A stretch of DNA of 64,000 nt from NCBI GenBank assembly GCA_013398615.1, contig VZSR01001477.1, positions 1,534,300-1,598,299 of the forward strand, read 5' to 3'. A model generated the notes under the pieces. That model ran no database searches. It worked only from the letters and a program-made list of their open reading frames with translations, and had not been told where the DNA came from. The position numbers and the translations under genes are program-made. Source of the stretch: Brachypodius melanocephalos. Lineage: Eukaryota > Chordata > Aves > Passeriformes > Pycnonotidae. Of this stretch, positions 48,306 to 61,651 are shown one piece after another (position 1 is the first letter of the stretch; each line of letters starts with the position of its first letter).

Positions 48306-51104
48306 TTCACCCACTTCATCAGTTGATTTTCCTTCTAGATCCAGGGCCTCATGCCTCTTGTAAAAGATGCCAGTTCTACTTCTTAGCTTCAAACCTTGAG
48401 GAGGAGACTTTTTCCTGGTGTGCAGTGACCAGCCTCCAGACCTCATGTTCAACAGACCTTTCTCTAACCTCTTAGCAGTGTTCTGAGGCCCCCTGCACCC
48501 CCACTACTATGGAAGGTTTGAGGGTCCTGAGACTTCAGAATCATCAGTCTCTTCCTCTGTACATCATGTTCACTTCCTCACATGGTTCTTTCACCTCAGC
48601 TCAGGGACAACAGCACACCTTCTGCAAAAAGAATGCCTTTTGGTCCATTCTGGTGGGGGATCCTGTGATTCTGTGAAGCACGAAGAATCCATGTTACTAC
48701 TCATGAAGGTGACGAAAGAATGCTGCTGTTTGAGCTGGTCCTGGCACAGACTGTGTTCACCTTAGACTTACTGTTTATAAGAAATAGACATAAAAAGGGG
48801 ATTGCAGAGGGTCTCTAGGTCTAAATCTGCTACTAAAGCTGTAGAGGCTATCTCCTCTGACACAAGAATGAAGCTGGATACAAGAGTTAGTGGACGTTCT
48901 TCTAGTCCAATACTCTTTCGTATTGTCAAAGTTCTCTGCTCTTGAACCCTGCAGGGTAATTTTAGGTGATAATTTCTCATTGATTTCAAGATTTTCCAAG
49001 AGCAAATAACCATTACAAATTTCAGCAAACTCAAAAAATTCTAAAGCATCTAGAGCAGGAGCTATGAATTTGCCCGCAGTGTGCACCATTTATTAAATCT
49101 TATTGAATTAGAATTAAAAAAAAAAAAAAAGAGGAAAATAAAAACTGTGGGGAGGAATTGATTTTAAACTGTGCTGTCAGCATAGCTTGTTTATAGGCCA
49201 TTAACAAGAAATTGCAACAAGAAGAACATAGTTGATTTGGTTAGCAACTACCCTCACAAACTTATCAACTTTCTGTCCTCATAACATGAAACTGAGCTCA
49301 TTAAATGGACTCTCAATTAACAATTATTCATACTGTCAGTTGACGGTGTTAAACTGTGGCAAGAGAGATTGAATATTTAGCTCATTTTAAAGGAAAAATA
49401 GGGAATGAATTCTTTGTCTGTCTAATTTATACCAAAGCAAGAGACAGAAAAGACGCTGAACCAAGTGAATTCCTGAGATAAGGCAGCTCCTGATACAGGA
49501 CCACAGCAACAAAAGGCACAGGAAAAATTTCCAGACTGGAGGAAGAAAGAGGTTCATTTACATGTGCAGACCTTGGAGTTTTACAGGTAGATTTAGTTCT
49601 TAAATCTGTTACTTAGTTCATTAGATCCAGTGCTATTCTACAACTGAATTTAAAGCTTCTTGGATCAAATCCTAGTTATGGGTTTTCCTCTCTTTTCCAT
49701 ACTCTCAAAGGAGCTTCCCCTTGATAGTTTTGGTATCTATGTTACTGTTTGCTTATCTCAATCAGCCTTTTTATCTGTCAGGTTTGAAACGCTTGGTCGT
49801 AAATGTTGTTTATTTTATCCATCAAATTTCGATTTCATGAAAACTTTGTTCTTCCTTTCCTTTGGCATCAGTAATAAGTTGTCTGAAGTTTCACCTTAGC
49901 CACATATTATTCACTCAACCTTACCTCATTTTCTAAGCAAGGAGAGAAGATATGAAATCATTATTCGTTCAGTAAGTATCAGGCATATGTAGTGTGTATA
50001 GTGCTTCAGGTGTATATTATCTGAACCCTGCCTTTTGATTTTCTGACTGAGAAAATCCCTTTCAGGGTGAGTGAATTTATTTCCTGCTATTCCCAAAATT
50101 GATTGTTACTCAGAAAAACAAGTTCAGTGATCTTTTCTGTTGCTTTCCTTGATGAAATTTAAAATGAAAACATGAATGCCAACTCTCTAAATTTCTGAGG
50201 GAAAAGTCCAATTATTTTTTGTTGACAATTCAAAATAAATTTTGAAGCACCCTCTTAATGATGTGACTGAGAAGTTTAAGAACTTCCAGCCTTCAGTTTC
50301 AGAAAAATGGAGAATTCCAACAACTTACTTTTTCCTCCTTAAAAATTCAAAGGAAAAAGAAGAAGAGAGAGAAAAATACAAGGACGGACTCCAAAATATT
50401 TTTGGAAAAGATATTTTATAACATTTATACTAAATTAGTGAAATCATGTTTTACAAAACACAGATTAATCAGTTGAATTTTCTACTGCTGAAAGAATTAA
50501 CAGTGAATAGCATTGCTATACAGAAAATCATTATGAGGATAGCTTTAAAGCTGTGAAAAGCATGAAAGCTGTGAGTCAAAGAACTGTTGCATCATCTTGG
50601 AAGATTTTAACTTACAAGCAGTGAAACTGTCTATCCTCCATGAAGTTTTCCTGAAAGAGAAAATTGTTTTGGTTAACAAACAAATATTCCATTTGATCCA
50701 TATATAAAATCTAAATACAAAATAAAATCTTACGATAAAACAAAATGAGGGCATGTATGATATTTATTAAAAAGTTCTATGGCTGTTTTTACACAAAGTT
50801 GAAATTTTAAGGAGAAAAAGATAAAATTCTTAAACCATTTCTAAGGTTCTCCGGAGTCAGCCCTTTCATATTGTTGTTCTCATTTTTCTTAATATCCTTT
50901 AGGTCCACACTAGACAGTGACTTCTTCCTTTCACTTCCTTCCTTGCTACATGTGCAGGTATTTCTCCATTTGGATCCTATAGGCTGCCACAAGTAGCAGA
51001 AAAGTGTTGATATTTCCAGATATGGCAGAGAAAATTGGCTAAATTATGTCAGTCACCTTTTTTTTACGGTTCTTGAGTGCACTCTCCTGAGACAGGCATC
51101 TGGA
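48306..51104. other. Unique sequence, possible upstream CR1 remnant at the left end
   Basis: 48306-48480 may be more of the decayed CR1 ORF2 upstream of the endonuclease, but I could not align it convincingly. The rest is unique AT-rich sequence with an A15 run (49116-49130) and a purine-rich stretch at 50352-50377. Open frames at 49089-48775 and 49034-48768 (minus) show no recognisable domain. Confidence 0.5.
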
Positions 51105-51188
51105 AATTTCCCTGATGGTCTAGAGGATGACATCTGGCTAGATGACTCTAAAGCTGCCTTCCAACCCCAGTTATTCTGTGATTCTGAG
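51105..51188 (+). mobile_element. CR1 LINE 3'-terminal fragment
   Basis: CCCTGATGGTCTAGAGGATG, then GCCTTCCAACCCCAG and TTATTCTGTGATTCTGAG, as at the 3' end of another avian CR1 subfamily. The middle contains a GATGACATCTGGCTAGATGACT segment that looks like a small internal duplication (GATGAC / GATGAC). Only the last ~80 bases are present. Confidence 0.75.
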
Positions 51189-52523
51189 ATCTTACATGCA
51201 CACTCTCCAAAGACAAATTCTGAGTTCGCCTGTAGTTGTATGATAATCAAATTCATTAATTATCTTGTTTCTGAGATAATTTAACACTTAAAATTCTTTT
51301 CTTCTAGGGACTTGCAGCAACATTTGCTATCAGGGGTTGTTACACTTTTCCAACATAAGAAATAAATTCGAGCATGTTGGTAATTTCTGTTTAAAGGATT
51401 CAGTGACAGAGGGCAGACAGTTCTTTCCTAGAGTCATGTTCAATTAGAAAACAGGAGCAGAGATGCCTGCATTCTTAAAAACTGTGAAAATTAAATAAGA
51501 AAGGTATCAGCCTCAGCTTTAGAGTTCTGAGACTCTCATTGACTAGTACTTGATCCCAATACCTGTTTTGTGGCTCCTTTTTAAGGAGCAGGATAAGGAT
51601 TTCTTCTCTGGGTATTCCAGAAATTCTCATTTTTTTTCATGCATTCTTTTTATCACAGAGGTCTGTAGGAAGATTTCTAAACAATCTCCATCCCTACATT
51701 TTTCTTGCTATGGGAGCTTTTAAAATGCCCTTGTACAATTTTAATCCTCCAGACTTTATTCTTTTGGGTAGCAGCTCTTGATATTTAAGCTAGTTTTTCT
51801 TTAAAGATTTCAATGATATTTACACTTAACTTGAGAGAAAAGCAGCTGTTGTATCCACCAGCATCACTGTAAATAAGCCAAGTCGTGATGACCGCAACAC
51901 CAGCTCCAGAATAAAAAGTCATTTTGTTTTGTTCATTTTGTCCTGCCTGGCTTGTTCTCAGTCTTTGGCTCCAGTCTCTCTTTTCTTTGCAGAGCAGACA
52001 CCCTTGGCCTTGAAAACGGGGGTTAAAGAACAAACACACACATACATGTATATTTTTGTATTTGTAAAGACTTCTAATTTCTTTGATCCTACTACACTGA
52101 AGTATTTCTTAATTGCACTAATGGGCCCCACAGAAGTATTTAAAAGAAATGTAGGGAGGGCTGTCCTGGGGTGAGATAGCATCTCAGCTGTGTTGTGGCC
52201 TTGCACTTGGATGCAAATTACTATAATGAGGAACTTAGCACTTGGGCAGTAACTCAGGTACTTCAGCATGGTTTAGCAGAGATCAAATCAAAGATGACAG
52301 TTTTAGGCTTAGTTTTGCATTTAGGCCTGCATATTTTTGTATGGGTTCAGCCTAAGAAATTCAGTTACAAGAAATTCAGTGTCATCCTGTACCTACTTTC
52401 AGGAGCCAGTATTACCTCTATCATGCATAAGTGTTAATGTGCAAATAAAATGTGTTAAATTGTAGACTGAATTTGAATAGTCTTCACAAAATAGTGTGGG
52501 AAGTCCATAAAAATTTCAAAAAT

Positions 52524-52565
52524 AATAAAAAAAAAGTAATAAAAAACCCCACAAAAACCAACATC
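52524..52565. repeat. A-rich/A-C low-complexity tract
   Basis: AATAAAAAAAAAGTAATAAA, then AACCCCACAAAAACCAAC. Confidence 0.65.
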
Positions 52566-55500
52566 ACAAAAAGGAAGGCTCTTACACGAACTACAGGTTA
52601 TGATAAATAAGAAGAAAAGGAGCTTACATGTCACTAACACGCTGAGGAAAAATTCAAGTAAATCCTAGCATAAGTGAAGACGTAACAAGTGTTTATGATG
52701 TACATATTTATTTAAGTTTCCACTTGCCAAGTTCCTAAACAGTTGAGTGTAATTAATCATATTATTAAAATAAATACCTTTACCAAACAAAATGTACCAT
52801 TCTGTCAAATACAGGCATTTTTTAGGATACCTCAGTATTATAATTCCGTGATAGATTCGGCTCTGCACTGAAGTCACAAACTTGCCTTCTTCACAAATTT
52901 GCACAACAGTTTTTACTCATATGAGAATTTTACCAGATTTTGGCAAACAGCAGCTAGAATAATTACGCCTCTGCTCTTCCTTAATACAGACAAAGATATT
53001 CAAAGAAAAGCTATTTACAGTGTGTACAGGGGAAATGACGCCACTTGGACCTTTTTCTCTTGCCATGGTGTCACAGAGCCAACAGCCAGCAGCTGAGGCT
53101 CAGAGATGACACTTGGATAGTGCTTTACATGCACATATAAATTTGATTTGCCTTTATAATTGAGCCTCTAGGAATCTCACACCTACATACGGATCTTACC
53201 TGCCTTTAGTACTCGACAATGGAGAAGTCACATGGCTGCTTTCATACCACCCACTTATGATAAAGCTGACAATTCTCTCATCAGGCTGTTTTTCCTTAGA
53301 AGTGAAGATATTGAACATGTTTTTCAAAGACAAAATGCATCTGTAATGTATTGACAGGTCATGGGCCTGCCTCATCTCTCTGAGTGGTAAGATCCAAAAA
53401 GATGTAGTAGTAGCTTTTGTCTTGGTGTGGCTAACACTTGACCAATAGGTTTGTCTCCATCATTCATGCAAACGTAGATCATCTTTCTCATGTCTTCATT
53501 CAAAGCTTCCAGATGACTGAAAACCTGTTCCTATGGTGCTTAACAGATGTTATGTGAAGAAATTAAAATTTGGCAAGGCTGCTAGGAAATCTATCTGCAA
53601 AAATGTCAAAAATACTAATGTTGCAAATGTTTACTGAAGTAGATGGGAAGTATCTATATTGAAGTATCCCATTGCTTTGGGATGTCTGGGAGGTTATATC
53701 TGAATCAGGAAAATGCAAATGAGCACTCAGTATTTCACTGTCACTATGGAGTCCAACAAAACTATTCATTGAACTCTGCAAAACTGGTAAGGAAAGATTT
53801 TCAGAATGCCACCCTACGTCTGACACTGATAGAAAACTAGATTCCCAATTAGTTCAACATGTTTTCTAATAAGTAAGGTATCTGAATATTCCCAGTGGGG
53901 AAGTACAATTCAAATCCTCTCTATGGTTCATCTCTTCATGAAGTAAAATTTCTTCTAATGAAAGGAAGTATTGTTCATAGTGTACCATGTCTGACATCAG
54001 AATTGAAATAATTTAATTTGAGGAATTGGCATGGAAATTTTAAAACCCAGAAATGCAATAAACAATGAATAATAAAAAAATTATCTCAGTGGCCTTTGAA
54101 AACAGGTTGTTATTTTCAGAAAACTGCATCAATAAAAACGACAAATTGTGACCACTGCAAACATTGAAAACATTTGCACACATGCTTTAAATAAAAATCA
54201 TGCAATTATTTAATAATTCAAATTAAACATTAAGGGAAAGATGGCAGTATCATAAGAAAGGAATTCACAAAGTTTAACTCTCCAAAACCAGTGAATTATT
54301 TTTTTATTTTCCTTCATGCTAAAGCAGTTTATTATCTTGCCTTAGTCAAAATCACAATCTTTATGATGCAAATCCAAACAATAAGAACTCTACTAACAGC
54401 TTTTGATATAGTTGGTATAGTGCAAATTATAGAGATGCAAAAAATCAACATGTATCCTATAAATGGTAAAATTATCCAGACTAGACTTTATGAGCTAACA
54501 CTTCAAAGATATTACGCTGATTATTGTCTCAATAGCTCAGAAAGAGCTGCTGGAAGCCTAAGATTCTCCTAGGATATGTTAACTATTAGTATGAAAAGTG
54601 ACTTTAAGACCCAAAGTCATTGTGTTTAAAAGTAAGCTTTCATAAATGATGGATGTAGCTTTCCTTCACTTGGTGATTTTCACAGAACAGCTTGAAAATG
54701 TCTTTTTCTTGTTGCTGCATATATTTTCCTAACTGTTCAGGTCAACCATTTATTTAGTTCTACTTTGTTAAATAGTTCTCATGTACACCAATTCCCTTTT
54801 CTACTTCAGACCTATAGAGTAGACAGGTTACTGGTCTGTATTCTCACCTTTCCAGCTCCTAAAAAGGTATGTATAAAAAGCAGTCTGAAGATGCAATTTT
54901 AATTCATCATTACCAAATCTATCACTAATTCAAGTGACAATAATTTTAGTCTTTAGGGGAACTTTTAAATGTTTTGCTAAGGGTTTTTTTTTAATATATT
55001 CCTTACTACAGATACCTGATGAATGAATTAGAGTTTAAATAAGAAGACCTACTTGTTACCCTACACTATACTGCTGTACTGCCCTGTGTAGACAGCTTTA
55101 ACAGATCTTTCATCAGGAGTGTTGAGGCATGGTGTCTTAGACTATTGCCCCTCATCAATATCAAAGCTGGCATTCTGAAGCCCTACACTGTCTCCAAACA
55201 TCCTGGCAGCTGCTGCTTTGTGCCAGGAGCGTGGAGAGACAAAATCTCTCTTGATAACTGTGGTGATGACATCCTATTGCTACTGCCAGTTTCTGTTTGC
55301 CTGAGCTATATGTGATGTGCACAGTTCCAGGGTTTCAGCTCACACATCCTTCCAGCCCTGCATATCGAGCTCACTATGTGAGCTTGCTGTGACAGGCAGA
55401 GTTTGTGACAGAGGGAGAAATGAGAGGAGGAAAAAGGTGTCAGAATACCTAAGCAGATTGTCACACCACAGAGGGTCAGTGTCAGTGAAGTCACCACGTG

Positions 55501-57495
55501 CATCACTTTTGGAGGGGTTTGCCAGCCATATATGCACCTAGCAGCAGTGAATGTCATTTAGAGCAGACAAATAGTATTGTAACACTCTAAAACATAACTG
55601 AATCAGAGCTGAAGATGTATGCATGTAGTATATATTTCCTTCAGTGAAAATCTCCCAGATTTTCAATGTTACTGCAGATAGTGAGGCTAGCAATCACCAG
55701 GGCAAATTCAGTAGACAAACATCAGTTCTGTTCTCCATGTGCATGATGCCTACCACCTTTGCAGCTGTCAACCTGTTGGTTATATGAACATATTTTTCCC
55801 ACTTCTGCATTGCTTGCTCATAATTTATTTTTGTCATAACTGTTCCTCCTTTCAGCTAACTGTTCCATTCAGATCCTGCTGTTACACTCTGTGCAGCTTT
55901 ATTTAGAAAATTCATGGAAAATTCAAGCACACCAAAACTGAGGAAATCTGCAGGTCTACCATTAAAGAATGCTTTTTTTCAGGCAAATTTCAAGGGCCTG
56001 TGGGACATATTATGCCTTACAGACCCAACCATCCTCCAGTGTGGGTACAGATAAGTCAGAACACCATGACTTATGATGTACTTGGACTAGGATAGGTCTT
56101 GCACAGCCACAGGAAAAGAGAGGCCACTTCCTTAGTTGCAATAAACACACTAACTTTAATCAGCCAAAAACTCACAAGCATAAGGTAAAATCCCTTCAAG
56201 AAAAGAACAGGGTACAGGGACCATCTGTTAATTAACTGCCCCACAGACTTCATTAATGAGATTAGTGAACTCAGTGTACTTTCCAGGTGTGCAGTCAGAT
56301 GCTCATTCTACAGAAGGCAGAATTTTACAGAAAATGCTAAAGCTGCAAGCAGAGAAAAAGAGAGGAGGAGAAGGACAGAAAGAAGGATGCTGCAATGGCA
56401 ACATTACTTTCTATCCATTTCACTGGCATTTTATGAATTTCTTAGATTTTTCTTTTGCTTTGTTTGTTATTTTTTCTTAATTAACTATGTTAGCTTGATG
56501 AATGGAGGCGGTAAAATTCACACTTATTTTATAAATAGCCATTTTCCTCACAACTCAAAAAATAATTTAAATCCAGGATTAAATTAAGAAAACAATAATT
56601 GGAGAAGCTCACAGATTCTGCAAATAGTCTGCAATAATCAGAAATGTCTGCCAGTTTGGGCTAGTGAACTTAGGTCAGGGAAACAGGAACAAATTTATTC
56701 ATGACACAGGGCACTTAAAACTACACACAGAAAAAAAGCAAAGAGAATACCACTTATTTCAGCAAAAGGAAAAAATACAGAAAAATTACAACAGACTTGC
56801 ATTAGAACTGTTTTTTCTAGCATTCATGTAGAAGCAGATACTTTTCATTCACCATAGGATCATATGTAAAGTATCCAGTGTAAAAAAAAGAAAGATAATA
56901 CTGACAGGCAAGATATCTACGTTATGGCGATCACAGAAAACCACACTAAAGACTATTTCCAATCATTACTGCAGTTTTCCTAGAGGAGTCAATGCTGTGA
57001 TCTTTGTCCAAGACATCTGTAATAAAGTAGATTGCCAGAAGCTGTACATAATCTGCAGGTAGCATTCACACAGTTTCCACCTTTCCCTCCCACACTCTGT
57101 CCTGTAAGTTCAAAGCAATTAATGTAGTTGGGTGGAAAAGAGTGATTTATAAAAGCTTTGGTTCACTCTCCATATAGAGATAGACCTGAAAAAAATTAAT
57201 CTCCAGAAAAAAGATTGACAACAATTATTTCAAAATCTCGGGCAGCCAAAAATTATAAGCCTGATTTAGAAAAAGAATGCTCTATCATAGGTGAAAATAT
57301 ATTGTCAAGTTGACTATACCATTAGTATAATGGGCTAGGATGAAGGAGAAAATCTGCAATATATGAACAAAGAAACACACAGGCTCAAAATATTTAATAA
57401 CCAGTCATTAAAAATCTCTGAGGACCACTTTGAAACTTTAGTTAAGATTCTCATTTATCTTTAGACATGAGTCATTTTAAAACAGTAAAAATAAT

Positions 57496-57567
57496 GAAAA
57501 AAACCCCAAAACCAAACCAAAACAACAACAAAAAAACCAACCAAACAAAAAAGCCAACCAAAAACCG
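57496..57567. repeat. A/C-only low-complexity tract
   Basis: A7, CCCC, AAAACC, AAACC, AAAACAACAACA, A7, then CCAACC, AAAC and GCCAACC units. Only one G interrupts about 70 bases. The plus-strand open frame through it (57467-57664) is Lys/Asn/Pro-rich and not a gene. Confidence 0.85.
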
Positions 57568-58419
57568 TATTTATCCAAGTCAAAAGCTTCTGCTGTCAGA
57601 AATAGATAGCCAAGGTCAAGAACTTTCCTTTATCCAGGGAGAGATCCCACATCCAAAATGCTAGTAGTAAAGCCATCACAGGTAAAACCCAACTGTCAGA
57701 AACAGAGCAGTGAAGGGTACAATATACTCAATGAATTTTGAAGCCTCTGTAATTCTTCAAATCGTTTGCCAAGTCCCCAGAAAGAATCTCATAATCAGAA
57801 CAGAAAAGAAAGTTGAGTTCAGTGCCACAAGCCACAAAGGTCTCCTTTCATGAGCAGGAGGAGACTGTCCCCTGGCAGCCAAGAAACAATTCCCTATCAC
57901 GTACATACATTAAATGAAAAATGAAAGAAATACCATGAATGTTTGCACATTAAGAGAGAGATAATCAATTTAAAGTTTGTCTTTACTGGGCACAGATGAA
58001 GTGTTCTGTTTTTATTCTGTGACAACAATATTATCTAGTCCACTGCAGTTTTGCGTAGCATGTCTAAAACCTAGATTATGACCTCTTCCCCACTGTATCT
58101 CATCTAAAGCCCATCTATCTGCAGAGGCCACATGCAGATGACAGATGGCAAGGTAAAGTGACATGTCTGTACTTTAGGTAACTATAGTATAAAAAGCATT
58201 CACACCAGCTGTTCTCCTCGGTTGTCTGACTCCACAGTTACCCAAATTTGATCTGCAAAACCTAGCTGATGGACATTTTCTGTTCAGCTGTTCTTGCCAG
58301 AGAATTTTTTCACTCCACTTATCCTTATGTCTAATCTCCATCAAGGTTCTCAGTAAACACAGGGATGCCTAGAATCCATCTCTTCTTTTTCTGTGGTGCA
58401 GCATCTGATAAGAGTGCTA

Positions 58420-58486
58420 GCACACATATCGTGTATGTACACATGCATACATATAAAATGCATATATACATATGCACACATGCATT
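58420..58486. repeat. Alternating purine-pyrimidine tract (TG/CA/TA)
   Basis: Mostly alternating purine and pyrimidine: CACACATATCGTGTATGTAC, ACATGCATACATAT, ATGCATATATACATATGCAC and ACATGCAT. Such sequence favours Z-DNA or cruciform structure. Confidence 0.8.
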
Positions 58487-59230
58487 TTTTGTGTATTGAA
58501 GAATATAATTAAACAATATGATATAATTTTATTTCATTTACAGGAAAGATGAATAGATTTTACATGTATTTGAAAAACACAGTGGTCTCAAACACCATAT
58601 CTAAAGGTTCTGCTATTGTGAACAAGAGTTAAGTAAAGGGGAATATTCTGTGTAGACCCTTTTGTGAAAAACTGAACTTAAAAATTGACTGAAATCCTAT
58701 ATTTAAAGGAAGACCAGAATACAGCAATTCAGCATACTCATCAAAATGAAGCAAACTTTTCAAAACTGAGTAATACATCTGATAGTCACAACTAATAAAA
58801 TCACGCCTTGCTCTTTTTCTTCATATTCGCTTTCAACAAGTGGTAAAGGAATTATACAGGACATGGACTGAAATTCAGGGATTTTCACATTCTAAACAGA
58901 AACTAAAAATTCCATTAAGACCTCCATGATCTTGAGTAATTTTCAGTTCCCTTCATCTACTTTAAATCCACAAGATTCTTGGCTAGAATCAGGTTTCCAA
59001 GACACTGAGGTAAACACGTTACAAGTTAAAAAGAAGGAACACTTCTAATATAAAACACCTGAAGCTAAAGAAACCAATGAAAACTGCATCCTAAAAATTG
59101 AATGCAGATTATTGGAGAGACCATAACACACAAGCAACATTCAGAACATGCTTATATTTTCACTCACAGTCACAGCAAATTCAACTACATTGGTGCTTTC
59201 TTGTTGAAAAAATAAGAGTTTGAAAAGAAA

Positions 59231-59246
59231 TAAAAAAAAAAAAAAA
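59231..59246. repeat. A16 homopolymer
   Basis: About sixteen A, preceded by GAAAAGAAAT and followed by GAAAGAA. Confidence 0.8.
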
Positions 59247-60767
59247 AGAAAGAATTTCACTTTCTTTCAACAGGAAGAAACTATACTTCTTCCTCAGTTT
59301 TCACAGGGGGAATTAATTATTTGTGTTTGGGTTTTGGATATATGAATCCTTCTTATGTTTGATCAACAAAGAATTAAATTTAACTTTAAACGCTGGAGTT
59401 TATTTTAACAAAATTTGCCCAACTTCTGCTTTTTAAAAATACTCTATTCTTACTCCAAAGTCTTGAAACACAATCTTTCTTGAATGAAATTATCTCACCA
59501 GCTGATGATTTTATTTATAGTACTCATATTGATAAAGTATATGAGAAAATGTATTTCCAATTAATATAAATGTAAAATTCAACTCATAAATATAACTATT
59601 CTAACTGCATTCCTGAGAACATTTTAACACATAACAAGAAAAGAAAAGTAAATGATTGCAAGGCATTCTCAGGATTGCAGTGGATCAGGTGGCAATCTTG
59701 ACAGATTTCTGCAGAACACATAAAAATGTGAATAAATCTAGCTTTCCTTTCTCAATTGCTTTAACAAATATAAAGCTTTTCTTTCCATGAAACAAACATT
59801 AATATGTTTCTTTAGTATTTGGAGCAGGACTGCAAGTCTGGACATGGTTAATGTGGCAGAAATAGGGGAGAGGTACAAGTATATCATAGCTAAAACATCA
59901 TATGCAAGTACTCTGTTGGGGGTTTTTTCCTATTTTCTCTGAAACTATAAAGTAAATACATAGTTTAAAATTTTTAGAAGAGCAATCAGGTTATGAAATA
60001 ATGCAGTGATAGCTCTTGTCATTGATCATGACTTACTGCACTTTCTATAGAGATATCCAAATTTTACTTTATTTGACTTGGTGAAAAACAAATGCATATT
60101 CACAAACTGATAGTCCTGTAAGCCCCATGTATTAGATGCCACAGGAAATATTCTTTAGGAATATTTTTATCAATAGCTCTTGTTGTTTTTGAGAATTTAA
60201 ATAGGTTCCTATGCAACCAATCAAACCGAGAAGGAACAGCCCTGTTGGCGTTCAACCTTATGTAGTATTCTGCTCAAAATAAACATCTTTAATTTTTTTT
60301 TTTGCACATTAGGATACAGAAACAAAAATAAAATTATGTATGGCTTAGATAAATTCCATTTTTTGCTTCCCCTCGGTCTGCATCTGGGCAGTTCTTAAGC
60401 TCCCTGATACTCTGGTTCTGCTCCAGTTAGACATTCTCTTTTGACTCAGGAAGACACATGCTTGGTTGAAAATTATTCATACATCACAGAGTTTCCATTC
60501 AGGCTATATATTTTATAACACTGTATTTTTATATGTATCTCCAGCACTACCAAATAGCATCTTGATACTATGTTTTTCAAGTGGTATTGCAACATACAGA
60601 GATGCCACAAAATTGTCTCCTTCCCTGAGAAAACTACCACTCTGTGATTCAATGTAAAATAAGAAGGGGAGGATTAACATGTGGGAATACAGGAAGGGTG
60701 CAACCCACAGCCTTTCCAGATCCCATAATAAAATTCACTTCTGAAAGATGTTATACATCAGAGAATT

Positions 60768-60833
60768 TAATATATTATATTTTATATATATATAAATATA
60801 CATATATATAAAAATATATAAATATATATAAAA
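60768..60833. repeat. (AT)n-rich microsatellite
   Basis: TATATTATATTTTATATATA, then TATAAATATACATATATATA and similar; nearly all A and T with one C. Confidence 0.9.
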
Positions 60834-61617
60834 GTGACACTTGAAAGCAGAAATCAGATGTTAAACCATAAAATAGGTCTGAAAAATTTGTGCTTATGGA
60901 TCACCATTTTATAAAGGAAAGGGATGCACAGAGAACTTGGTACATCATGCTATCTTCCTTGCTCAGCACCAGATTCTTAGAGAAGTAGTAAGCTGGATTC
61001 ATTTTCCCCATTTCAGGCATCTGAAAATAACACATCTGAAGTGAATATCTCTTTTGATCTTCAGTGGAGAGAGAAAATTTTAAGATTGTTTCCCTTCTTT
61101 AAGTGTCTGCATCTCATTACTAATAATGGAGGAATCACAAAAGGAATTATTTAGATTTATACTTTCAGCCAATTAAGTTGCTGCCAGTGTGTCCCACAGA
61201 GTGACAAGTTAGTGCTCTGCTTTGCCAAGCTGACAATCAGCTGATCAACAGCACTTATCAGCATTAGGGTTAACATTTCTGTCTTCTTAAATACCAGTTT
61301 TACTAACCAGCAGGGGAAAAGCCAACCATTTGAAATGTCCTTAAATTAATAGCATTATCCCAAACGGAATGTAAACCTTAAAAGGCACATATTACTGCAA
61401 AATATCAAACTCAGGATATGCAACTGGATGTTAAAATGTACAGCAAGCACCTTGTAATTCCTAATCTACTTCTTGACGAGATCAGCTACAAACTAAAATT
61501 ATACAAGCACATCGAACAGGAAATAGGTGATCTGAAGTAATTTCTCAGCAAATGAAATCAATACAAATTTGCCTTGTAAATAAAAGTAATATTGTGATGT
61601 TGCTTCAGACGAAAACA

Positions 61618-61651
61618 GAAGAGAAAGAGGAAGAAGAGAAAGAGAGAAAAG
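61618..61651. repeat. Purine-rich A/G stretch
   Basis: Near-continuous A/G run (GAAGAGAAAGAGGAAGAAGA and similar) with one C. Confidence 0.65.

Noticed and set aside
48656..48678. GGATCCTGTGATTCTGTGAAG resembling a plus-strand CR1 tail
   Set aside because: The upstream core (CCTTCCAACC) is missing; may be chance.
57638..57681. Plus-strand 44-base segment between TTTATCCAG and CACAG|gtaaaa
   Set aside because: Open in two frames simply because it is short; shows how often pseudo-exons arise here.
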